From assembly GCA_017449495.1 (NCBI GenBank), contig JAFTFO010000006.1:1-64000 (forward strand): a DNA stretch of 64,000 nucleotides. The letters run 5' to 3'. The notes under the pieces are model-generated. The model made no database searches. It saw only the letters and a program-made list of their open reading frames with translations, and was not told where the DNA came from. This DNA comes from Prevotella sp. Lineage in GTDB: Bacteria; Bacteroidota; Bacteroidia; Bacteroidales; Bacteroidaceae. Of this stretch, positions 34,051 through 41,106 are shown piece after piece. How positions within the stretch are numbered: position 1 is the stretch's first letter; the number at the start of each line of letters is the position of its first letter. The translations under genes and the position numbers were made by a program.

Positions 34051-35442
34051 TTATTTCAGTTTCGACTTCCTGATATTGGGGAGTTGGAGGCCGTAGGCTT
34101 GGCGGCGGTCGACGTACCACAGGAGAATGGCTGTGAGGGCGGCGCCGAGGGCGGTGAAGCCGAAGATCAGCATCGAGGTCTCATAGGTGGGATCGGTCTC
34201 GTTGGCCTTTCCGACGAACATGGGGATGATGGCACGGCCGAAGTTCTGGATGAAGAAGATCATCGAGTAGGCAGTGCCCAGACACTTCAGGGGGATGATC
34301 TTCGGCACACAGGGCCAGAGGGCTGCGGGGGCTAAGGAATAGCCGATGCTGAGCACAACCATCAGGGCGATGGCAATGGTAGGGCTGTGCATGGGCAGTG
34401 AGAAGCCGAAGTGTACGGCGGTAAGCATCAGTGCACCGGTGATGACCAGTGTGACACCCTTGCCGTCGCGGTCGTAGACGAGTCCGAAGAGGGGTGTCAT
34501 GAGGATGGTGCCAAAGGGCGCTATCGAAGAGAAGAAGCCTGCGATGTCGGCATCGACGCCGTATTTCATCACCATCAGTTTGGTTGAGAACTTCAGGAAG
34601 GGCGAAACGGCCGAGTAGAAAAGCACGCAGAACAATGTGATCAGCCAGAAGCCCGGGTTGCGAAGGGTAGCGCCGATGTCGGAGAAACGGAACTGGTCGT
34701 CACTTGTATGACTAGTAGTACTAGTTTGACTAGTCTGATTAGTTTGACTAACATCCAAGCGGCGATCCATCACGCAGAACACCAGAAAGGCCAAAAGGCC
34801 GATAATGAGGAAGGCCAGACTCAGCAGGAGCGGTGCCGAGAGGGTGAAGTGTCTGGCTACGGGTGCCGAGATGCTCAGGGCGGCGGCGGTGCCGAAACGG
34901 GCCATTGCCAGTTGCAGTCCCATCGCTAAGGCCAACTCGTGACCGGTGAACCAGCGTACCATCGCCTTCGAAACGGTGATGCCCGTCATCTCATAGCCTA
35001 CACCGAAGACGGCGAAGCCGAGACTGGCGACAGCCACAGACTGCGGCAGTGAAAAGTGAAGAGTGAAGAGTGAAACCTGAAAAGTGCTGTCGACGGGGAT
35101 GTCAGCAGTCACCGCATAGTATTTGATCAGCGTGCCGAGTACCATGAGCGAGCAGGATAAGATGCCCGTAAAGCGGATGCCCATCTTGTCGAGGATCAGG
35201 CCCGAGAAGAAGAGCATCAGCAGGAACACGTTGATCAGTCCGCTCGATCCGGAGAAGAATCCGTAGTCGGCTGGCGTCCAGCCCAGACCGCCCTCGGCGG
35301 GAGAGGCCTCCAAAAGGGTCTCCAAAGGCGACATCACGTCGTTGACGAAGTAGCCCATCATCATGGCGGTAGCCACGATGAAGAGCACCGTCCACCGGGC
35401 GAAGGGTGAGTCGTTGAGCCTTTGTCGGATAGCCTCTGGCAT
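34051..35442 (-). CDS. MFS transporter (distal gene of MFS-DUF1846-MFS operon)
   Basis: 463 residues, about 12 helices. ILDKMGIRFTGIL is the MFS loop 2-3 signature, and the N-terminal half resembles the MFS protein at 36930-38552 (DVMSPL against DILSPI; FLLMLFFSGLILDKMG against FVFFLIFAGIILDKMG), so the two are paralogues. Two segments are microrepeat-derived: FQVSLFTLHFSLPQS (about 119-133) and the central loop SQTNQTSQTSTTSHTS (about 231-246). Substrate unknown. It starts 1 bp after the DUF1846 stop. Confidence 0.8.
   Translation of the reverse strand: MPEAIRQRLNDSPFARWTVLFIVATAMMMGYFVNDVMSPLETLLEASPAEGGLGWTPADYGFFSGSSGLINVFLLMLFFSGLILDKMGIRFTGILSCSLMVLGTLIKYYAVTADIPVDSTFQVSLFTLHFSLPQSVAVASLGFAVFGVGYEMTGITVSKAMVRWFTGHELALAMGLQLAMARFGTAAALSISAPVARHFTLSAPLLLSLAFLIIGLLAFLVFCVMDRRLDVSQTNQTSQTSTTSHTSDDQFRFSDIGATLRNPGFWLITLFCVLFYSAVSPFLKFSTKLMVMKYGVDADIAGFFSSIAPFGTILMTPLFGLVYDRDGKGVTLVITGALMLTAVHFGFSLPMHSPTIAIALMVVLSIGYSLAPAALWPCVPKIIPLKCLGTAYSMIFFIQNFGRAIIPMFVGKANETDPTYETSMLIFGFTALGAALTAILLWYVDRRQAYGLQLPNIRKSKLK
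34705..34752. repeat. ACTAGT/TGACTAG microrepeat in the MFS central loop
   Basis: Chained words GACTAGTAG, TACTAGTTTGACTAGT and TGATTAGTTTGACTA encode a Ser/Thr/Gln-rich loop in frame. Confidence 0.8.
35049..35086. repeat. GTGAAGA/GTGAAAA microrepeat in the MFS gene
   Basis: Plus-strand AGTGAAAAGTGAAGAGTGAA followed by GAGTGAAACCTGAAAAGTG; same word family as at 4029-4058 and 27387-27410. It encodes FQVSLFTLHFSLP in antisense. Confidence 0.8.
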
Positions 35443-35443
35443 T

Positions 35444-36907
35444 TTATTTCTTCTTCACAGGGTCGCAAGTGAGACCGCAGCCAAGCTTCTTGAAGATCTT
35501 ACGGTCTACCTCGCTGAGCATGACGGTCGAGTGCACCTGACAGTTGCGCAACTTCGGCAACTGTTCCAGCGCCTTGCGGCAGTTCTCATCGTCGGTCGAG
35601 AGCACGCTGAGGGCTACGAGCACCTCGTCGGTGTGCAGCCTCGGGTTCTTGGCACCGAGGTATTCCGTCTTCGTCTTCTGTACGGGTTCGATGAGGCTCT
35701 GGGATATCAGTTTGGCCTCATGGTCGATGCCTGCCAGGTATTTCGTGGCGTTCAGCAGCAGGGCGGCGCTGCATCCGAGCAGCGGAGAAGACTTGGCCGT
35801 GATGATTGTCCCGTCGTCGAGTTCGATGGCGGCGGCGGTGTGACCGCTCTGAATCTTCTTCTCGTAGGCCGCTACCGTTACCTTGCGTGTGGCGGTGGAT
35901 ATCTTGGCCTGGTTGAAGAGCAGGCGTATCTTGTTCACTTCGCTTTCGTTGTCTGCCCCGTCGGCCATTTTGTTCGTGGCGTCATAGAAGCGTCGGATGA
36001 TCTCGTCGCGGCTGGCTTGGCAGCATACCTCGTCGTCTGAGATGCAGAAACCAATCATGTTGACGCCCATGTCGGTAGGCGACTTATAGGGATTCTCGCC
36101 GTAGATACCCTCGAAGAGGGCGTTCAGCACGGGGAATATCTCTACGTCGCGGTTGTAGTTGACGGCTGTCTTGCCGTAGGCCTCCAGATGGAACGGGTCG
36201 ATCATGTTCACGTCGTTCAGGTCGGCGGTGGCGGCTTCGTAGGCGATGTTTACGGGGTGTTTCAGCGGCAGGTTCCACACGGGGAAGGTCTCAAACTTGG
36301 CATAGCCGGCGCGGATGCCCTGCTTGTTCTCGTTGTAGAGCTGTGAGAGACAGGTGGCCATCTTGCCGCTGCCGGGGCCCGGAGCCGTCACGATGACCAG
36401 CGGGCGGGTGGTCTCCACGTAGTCGTTCTTGCCGAAGCCCTCGTCACTGGCTATCAATTCCACGTTGTGGGGATAGCCGTCGATGGGGTAGTGGATATAT
36501 GATTTGATGCCTTCACGTTCCAGTCGGTGACGGAACTGGTCGGCGGCATGCTGACCGTTATAGTGTGTGATGACGACCGAGCCCACCATGAAGTCGCGCT
36601 TCATGAACTCGTCGCGCAGTCGCAGCACGTCTTCGTCGTAGGTGATGCCGAGGTCGGCGCGCACCTTGTTCTTCTCGATATCCTCGGCGCTGACCACAAT
36701 CACGATCTCTATCGAGTCTCTCAACTGGGCAAGCATGCGCAGCTTGGAGTCGGGCTTGAAGCCCGGCAGCACGCGTGAGGCGTGGTGATCGTCGAACAGC
36801 TTGCCGCCCAATTCCATGTAGAGTTTACCGTCAAACTGGGCAATGCGCTCCTTAATGTGCTCTGACTGTATCTTGAGATATTTCTCGTTGTCGAATCCTA
36901 TTTTCAT
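35444..36907 (-). CDS. DUF1846 family protein
   Basis: 487 residues, no signal peptide, presumably cytosolic. DUF1846 (PF08903) proteins have known folds but no agreed function. Visible here are the N-terminal segment ERIAQFDGKLYMELGGKLFD, a P-loop-like VTAPGPGSGKMATCLSQLY (about residues 178-196), which could bind a nucleotide or phosphate, and several Cys- and Asp-rich loops. It sits between two related MFS genes with gaps of 1 and 22 bp, a tight arrangement suggesting that it acts on or regulates the transported compound (inference). Confidence 0.82.
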   Translation of the reverse strand: MKIGFDNEKYLKIQSEHIKERIAQFDGKLYMELGGKLFDDHHASRVLPGFKPDSKLRMLAQLRDSIEIVIVVSAEDIEKNKVRADLGITYDEDVLRLRDEFMKRDFMVGSVVITHYNGQHAADQFRHRLEREGIKSYIHYPIDGYPHNVELIASDEGFGKNDYVETTRPLVIVTAPGPGSGKMATCLSQLYNENKQGIRAGYAKFETFPVWNLPLKHPVNIAYEAATADLNDVNMIDPFHLEAYGKTAVNYNRDVEIFPVLNALFEGIYGENPYKSPTDMGVNMIGFCISDDEVCCQASRDEIIRRFYDATNKMADGADNESEVNKIRLLFNQAKISTATRKVTVAAYEKKIQSGHTAAAIELDDGTIITAKSSPLLGCSAALLLNATKYLAGIDHEAKLISQSLIEPVQKTKTEYLGAKNPRLHTDEVLVALSVLSTDDENCRKALEQLPKLRNCQVHSTVMLSEVDRKIFKKLGCGLTCDPVKKK

Positions 36908-36929
36908 TGTAGTATGTGGGAGAGAATGT

Positions 36930-38552
36930 TTATGGCTTGATGTTGGGCAGTTCGAGGCCGATGCCTTTCTTGCGGTCTACGGCTTTCAGCACGAAGCCGA
37001 GCACGAGGGCGGCCACGCCGAGGCAGGCGAGCATCACCAGCGGGGCGGTATAGTCGAACTTGGTGGGGTCGGTCACGCCGGGGTTCGTGGCGTCGAGCAC
37101 CTTACCGATGAGCAGGGGGAAGAGCCACAGGCCGATGTTCTGGATCCAGAAGATCAGGGCGTAGGCCGATCCGATCACTTTAGCGTCGACAAGCTTAGGC
37201 ACTGACGGCCAGAGACTTGCAGGCACGAGTGAGAACGAGGCGCCGAGCACGAGGATCGTTGTGTAGGCGATGATGATGCCGCCCACGGCATTGCCCTTGA
37301 ACAGGGGCAGCACGAAGGCGAACGTCAGGTGGCAGACGATGAGCAGCACCGAGCCCAGCACGAGCATGGAGGCCGCCTTGCCGTGGTGGTCCAGATAGCT
37401 TCCCAAGATCGGCGTGATCAGCACGGCCAGCAGGGGGAACACGGCAAAGATCGACTCAGCCGACTGGCGCATGTAACCCATATAGCAGTAGGTGACGAGG
37501 GCGATGATGGATACAGCCAACAGCGTGTACTGCATGTTCTTCTTTTTCTGGAAGTTCGAGGCGAAGCCGGCGGCAGCCACGATGAGCATGATGACGTACT
37601 GCACGATGGTAACGCTCGACGAAGCCCAGAACGAGTCGGCATCGGGAGGCGTCAGCGTCAGGTTGCACTGCAGCATGTTCACGGCATATTTCTGGAAGGG
37701 GAAGATGGCCGAGTAGTAGAGCACGCAGAGCAGCGCCACGAGCCAGAAGCCGCTGTCAGAGAGAATCTTGCCGATATCGGACACCTTAAACGGGTCGTCT
37801 TTCTCCTCTGCCTCGCCAGTCTGTGCGTCGAGCTTCTGGTCCATGAAGAAGTAAACGATGGTCATGATCAGGGCGATACACATCAGCACCACGCCGAAGG
37901 CCACCGAGCGCGAGACGCTCACCTCGCCGCCCAGTCGGGCGAAGAAGGGCGAGAAGATCATGCAGGTAGCCACGCCCAGACGAGCCAGCGCCATCTCGGA
38001 GCCCATGGCCAAGGCCATCTCACGGCCCTTGAACCACTTCACGATACAACGAGACACCGTGATGCCGGCCATCTCACAGCCGCAGCCGAAGATCATGAAG
38101 CCGCAGGCAGCGAACTTTGCCGAGGCAGGCATGCCCTCGTAGAAGGGCGAGACGCCGAGTTCATCGAAGATGGGAATGTAGTTGAGGTTGTTGTTAAACC
38201 ACGTTTCCAGACCGCTGCCGATGAACGAATCGCTGACGGCATACCACTTCACGCAGGCACCGACGAGCATGACTGCTGCCGAGAGAACGGCTGTGAAGCG
38301 CACACCCATCTTGTCGAGGATGATACCGGCGAAGATGAGGAAGAACACGAAAACGTTGAGGAACACCTCGGAGCCCTGCATGGTGCCGAAGGCTGTCGAG
38401 TCCCAACCGCGGGTCTCTTGCATCAGGTCCTTGATGGGCGAGAGGATGTCCATGAAGATGTAGCTGCAGAACATGGCCAGGGCCAGCAGCAGCAGAGCAG
38501 TCCACCGCATGCCGGCGGAGTCTCTGAGTGTCTTTTGAATTGCTTGTGTCAT
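36930..38552 (-). CDS. MFS transporter (first gene of MFS-DUF1846-MFS operon)
   Basis: 540 residues from ATG 38552 (the longer reading frame to 38612 runs through the promoter and is rejected). About 12 helices with an insertion between helices 5 and 6 and a central cytosolic loop about 275-300. GIILDKMGVRFTAVL is the MFS signature. It is longer than its paralogue at 34051-35442, mainly because of the extra extracytoplasmic segment around residues 110-150. Substrate unknown. Confidence 0.8.
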   Translation of the reverse strand: MTQAIQKTLRDSAGMRWTALLLLALAMFCSYIFMDILSPIKDLMQETRGWDSTAFGTMQGSEVFLNVFVFFLIFAGIILDKMGVRFTAVLSAAVMLVGACVKWYAVSDSFIGSGLETWFNNNLNYIPIFDELGVSPFYEGMPASAKFAACGFMIFGCGCEMAGITVSRCIVKWFKGREMALAMGSEMALARLGVATCMIFSPFFARLGGEVSVSRSVAFGVVLMCIALIMTIVYFFMDQKLDAQTGEAEEKDDPFKVSDIGKILSDSGFWLVALLCVLYYSAIFPFQKYAVNMLQCNLTLTPPDADSFWASSSVTIVQYVIMLIVAAAGFASNFQKKKNMQYTLLAVSIIALVTYCYMGYMRQSAESIFAVFPLLAVLITPILGSYLDHHGKAASMLVLGSVLLIVCHLTFAFVLPLFKGNAVGGIIIAYTTILVLGASFSLVPASLWPSVPKLVDAKVIGSAYALIFWIQNIGLWLFPLLIGKVLDATNPGVTDPTKFDYTAPLVMLACLGVAALVLGFVLKAVDRKKGIGLELPNIKP

Positions 38553-38581
38553 TTTAAATGTGTCTGTTTTTAATTTGGGTG

Positions 38582-38589
38582 CAAAGTTA
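38582..38589 (-). promoter_or_regulatory. -7 element of the MFS-DUF1846-MFS operon
   Basis: Minus-strand TAACTTTG, 29 bp upstream of ATG 38552. No clear -33 partner. Confidence 0.55.
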
Positions 38590-38798
38590 CAAAAATAATT
38601 CCAAACAACCATGCTTCAGCCCTACATTATTCTATTAAAAATGACGGACGCGGTGTGTTTTTTCTTTACAAAAGGCTTCGTGAGAATCGCGTGCAAGCCA
38701 GCAACCCGATTCGAGGCCGGATATACGTGAGTTTTGAGCCATTAGCGTAACTCGTTGAGAGTGAGAATGATAGCGAGAGAAGGCTTTTCAGCGATTCA

Positions 38799-39039
38799 TA
38801 AAGATGCCTTCTAACACACCAAAACAACTTGTTTTGGTGTGTTACTTGGCTTTAGTAACACCTGTGGAAGGCATCCCTGACCGTGTGAAAGATGCCTAAT
38901 AACGGTCAGAAAGGTGGCAGGTAACTCTGAGAAAGGTGGCATGTAAGTCGAAGAAAGGTGCCTGGTTTCTCTCCAAGCACCTTTTCCGGCCTTTCAGCAA
39001 TGCCAGATGCATCATTCAGGAAGGTGGTAATTTTGGTAA
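38799..39039. repeat. 22-bp-period degenerate repeat array 2 with hairpins
   Basis: It lies in the 533-bp gap between the MFS promoter and the serpin end. Units begin at 38799, 38821, 38843, 38865, then (one 21-bp unit) 38886, 38908, 38930, 38952, and in phase again at 39018. The conserved core is WGAAAGRTGSC at the unit start, with TAAC near position 15 in four units. V6 (38908) matches minus-strand units of array 1 at about 18 of 22 positions. The CTTTTCAGCGA word lies at 38784, and CCTTTCAGC at 38990. No ORF is seen. The rest of the gap (38613-38780) shows nothing recognisable. Confidence 0.8.
38812..38844. repeat. Perfect hairpin inside array 2
   Basis: TAACACACCAAAACA pairs with TGTTTTGGTGTGTTA only in part at the tip; the clean arms are TAACACACCAAAAC (38812-38825) and GTTTTGGTGTGTTA (38831-38844), 14 bp with a 5-nt loop. 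It is enclosed by a second inverted repeat GATGCCTTC (38803-38811) / GAAGGCATC (38867-38875). Confidence 0.9.
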
Positions 39040-39085
39040 TTATTATTAACAGAATTGTTTCTGAAAGTATTTCTGCCGCTGCTTT

Positions 39086-40384
39086 TCAGACACCAGAGAA
39101 CTTGCCTACGAAGAGGATGACACCCGATGAAGCCTCACGAATCACGTAGACGAAGGGGCGATTGGCGTGGAAGATGGCCTTGGGATATTCTGGTGGAGTA
39201 CTTGGCCCCATTGCATCACTAGTCAGTCCTGCAACTGTCACAGCAGCTGCCTCCGAGCCTTCCTCGTTTACCTTAATCTTCGCTTTCTGGCGCATCATGG
39301 CGATATAGAGGTTGACGGGTTGCTCATTCCAAGTGGCCATGTTGGGGATTTCTGAGAGATATGGGTTGAAAGCCAGTTGGATGCCCATCTTCTGCATCAG
39401 GTTGATAAGTCCACCGGCTTTGTCTGTATCCGACTCTGTCTCATAGCGCGGCAGCTTCAGGTCTACCTCGTGAGCCCTGTAAGACCTGTTTTCATAGTCT
39501 TCTTTTAAGCAGTCAATCACATCGTCGATCGACTTTCCTTCTTCTGGCAATATCACGTTCATGCGCCATAAACCATTGCCGTATGGCATCTCGATGGCGC
39601 TATAAGTGTCGTTTTTCATATATTGGATGAGCACGTTCTGGTGCATCATCGGCACTCGGGTAGTGCCGTTTTCGGTGGTGAAGGCCTCTTCCTTAGTGTT
39701 CTTTTCGTCGAACTTCGAGGTCCAGTCTGCCTTGAAGTAGATGGCATTTAGCAGGTAGGATACCATGCAGGGATCTACTTCCTCTAAGATAAATGGTATC
39801 ATGCCTTTGGTTTTCTCGTTGCACCAGCCGTTGATATGGTCGAGGGTGCTGGGGTCGAAGAAGTCGAGCGCCTCGGCTTTGGCGTCGTAGTAGGTCTGCA
39901 TGTCCTGCTCAAACTGCGACTTCAGAGTGTAGTTCTTGTTCAGGAAGATAGCGTTGGCGATGTTCAACGTCACGTCGCTGTCCACCTTCGGCAGGCCGTC
40001 GATGAGTTTTTTGCAGTAGTCGTTCACGGCCTGGATGCCACCTTCGTGGAAGCCAAGTGTCTGCTCCAACTCCCGTTCCGTCTGGCCTGTGGCCGCGTCG
40101 TTCACCATACCCAGGACGTAAGTGATGCTTAGCGGCGAGTAGATGAAACTCTTGCCGCTGAGGTCCGTCTCATTCACGGTCTTCAGAAAGTTCAGCGTAA
40201 ACTGGTTGTTGTCATTGGCAAACACCTGTTGCTCTGGTGTCAGGTTGATGGGAACAGGGTTCGACAGCATGTTAACGACCGTCTTGGCATCGCCAAGATC
40301 CTCTGTCTCGTCGGACGACGAGCACGACAGCATGAGGCTGCTCAGCGCCGTCACTGCCATTGCGAAAAATAGTTTCTTCTTCAT
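39086..40384 (-). CDS. Serpin (serine protease inhibitor), lipoprotein
   Basis: 432 residues. The lipoprotein signal MKKKLFFAMAVTALSSLMLSC places it on an envelope membrane. The serpin fold is complete: FSPLSITYVLGMVNDAA-like helix B region, NAIYFKADWTSKF, the breach/gate motif KINVNEEGSEAAAVT (hinge of the reactive loop) and the C-terminal FHANRPFVYVIREASSGVILFVGKFSGV region. The hinge has small residues, so it should be inhibitory; the reactive loop runs through TVAGLTSDAMGPSTPPE, but the cleaved bond cannot be assigned. It may protect the cell against host or microbial proteases. It diverges from the ECF sigma gene across a 152-bp gap. Confidence 0.92.
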   Translation of the reverse strand: MKKKLFFAMAVTALSSLMLSCSSSDETEDLGDAKTVVNMLSNPVPINLTPEQQVFANDNNQFTLNFLKTVNETDLSGKSFIYSPLSITYVLGMVNDAATGQTERELEQTLGFHEGGIQAVNDYCKKLIDGLPKVDSDVTLNIANAIFLNKNYTLKSQFEQDMQTYYDAKAEALDFFDPSTLDHINGWCNEKTKGMIPFILEEVDPCMVSYLLNAIYFKADWTSKFDEKNTKEEAFTTENGTTRVPMMHQNVLIQYMKNDTYSAIEMPYGNGLWRMNVILPEEGKSIDDVIDCLKEDYENRSYRAHEVDLKLPRYETESDTDKAGGLINLMQKMGIQLAFNPYLSEIPNMATWNEQPVNLYIAMMRQKAKIKVNEEGSEAAAVTVAGLTSDAMGPSTPPEYPKAIFHANRPFVYVIREASSGVILFVGKFSGV

Positions 40385-40436
40385 ATCTATTGTTACTTTT
40401 AAGGGTTGTTTCTGCCCTTATAATGACGAAAAAGCT

Positions 40437-40497
40437 GAAATCTTGTATGGAAAAGTGTTAAAGTATCTGAAAAGATGGCGATTCCATACAAGATTTC
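40437..40497. promoter_or_regulatory. 16-bp perfect inverted repeat between serpin and ECF sigma genes
   Basis: GAAATCTTGTATGGAA (40437-40452) and TTCCATACAAGATTTC (40482-40497) are exact reverse complements with a 29-nt spacer. The right arm ends 2 bp before the -7 element at 40500, covering the -35 to -10 zone of the sigma-factor promoter. This fits an operator or an RNA-independent looping site. Confidence 0.75.
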
Positions 40498-40499
40498 CG

Positions 40500-40507
40500 T
40501 ACTTTTG
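40500..40507 (+). promoter_or_regulatory. -7 element of the ECF sigma gene
   Basis: TACTTTTG lies 29 bp before ATG 40537 and just after the inverted repeat. Confidence 0.6.
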
Positions 40508-40536
40508 ATATTATAAAGGTAGAACGAACAAGAAAT

Positions 40537-41106
40537 ATGGTCGATAATCTCGTTGAGCGCATACGGCAGAAAGACCAGAGGGCGATGAGCCAGCTCTATC
40601 AGATGTTCATCCGTGAGCTGTCATCGGTCTGCTACCGCTATGTGCCTTCGGAGAGCGATGTGAAGGACGTACTGCAGAACAGTTTCGTGAAAATCTTCAA
40701 GTCGATACCGACCTTAGACTACCGTGGCGAGGCTGCGCTGAGGCTGTGGATGAAGAAAATCGTAGTGAACGAAGCCCTTTGCTTCCTGAAGGAACGCCGG
40801 AAACTGAAGGCCACGCTGGGTCTGAGGATTGCAGCGCAAGACGTGGAGATGGCATCGGAGCCGACGGCACCAGACTTCGACAGCGCAGAGACAGAGTCGC
40901 TGACTCCCGAGGACGTGCACCGGCTGGTGAGCTCGCTGCCCGACGGCTATCGCACCGTGGTGAACCTCTACATCTTCGAGGGCTATTCGCACCGACAGAT
41001 AGCGGAGCTGCTGAATGTCAGTGAGAGCACCTCGGCCTCGCAACTCTATTATGCAAAGCAAGTATTGGCAAGAAGAATCAAGGAACTAAAGAAGGACAGA
41101 CGATGA
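40537..41106 (+). CDS. ECF-type RNA polymerase sigma factor
   Basis: 189 residues with sigma region 2 (about 10-75: MSQLYQMFIRELSSVCYRY, SDVKDVLQNSFVKIFKSI) and region 4 (about 125-180: LPDGYRTVVNLYIFEGYSHR, QIAELLNVSESTSASQLYYA). It is expected to direct transcription of a small envelope regulon. The stop overlaps the next gene by ATGA, so its partner is translationally coupled. The inverted repeat upstream suggests regulation, possibly of itself and the serpin. Confidence 0.92.
   Translation: MVDNLVERIRQKDQRAMSQLYQMFIRELSSVCYRYVPSESDVKDVLQNSFVKIFKSIPTLDYRGEAALRLWMKKIVVNEALCFLKERRKLKATLGLRIAAQDVEMASEPTAPDFDSAETESLTPEDVHRLVSSLPDGYRTVVNLYIFEGYSHRQIAELLNVSESTSASQLYYAKQVLARRIKELKKDRR

Noticed and set aside
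35620..36907. DUF1846 as a functional P-loop ATPase
   Set aside because: The GPGSGK segment resembles Walker A, but no Walker B or other ATPase signature could be placed with confidence.
37329..38573. Long plus-strand reading frame (414 codons)
   Set aside because: It is antisense to the MFS gene, rich in His, Gln, Arg and Glu without domains, the usual shadow of a GC-biased membrane-protein gene.
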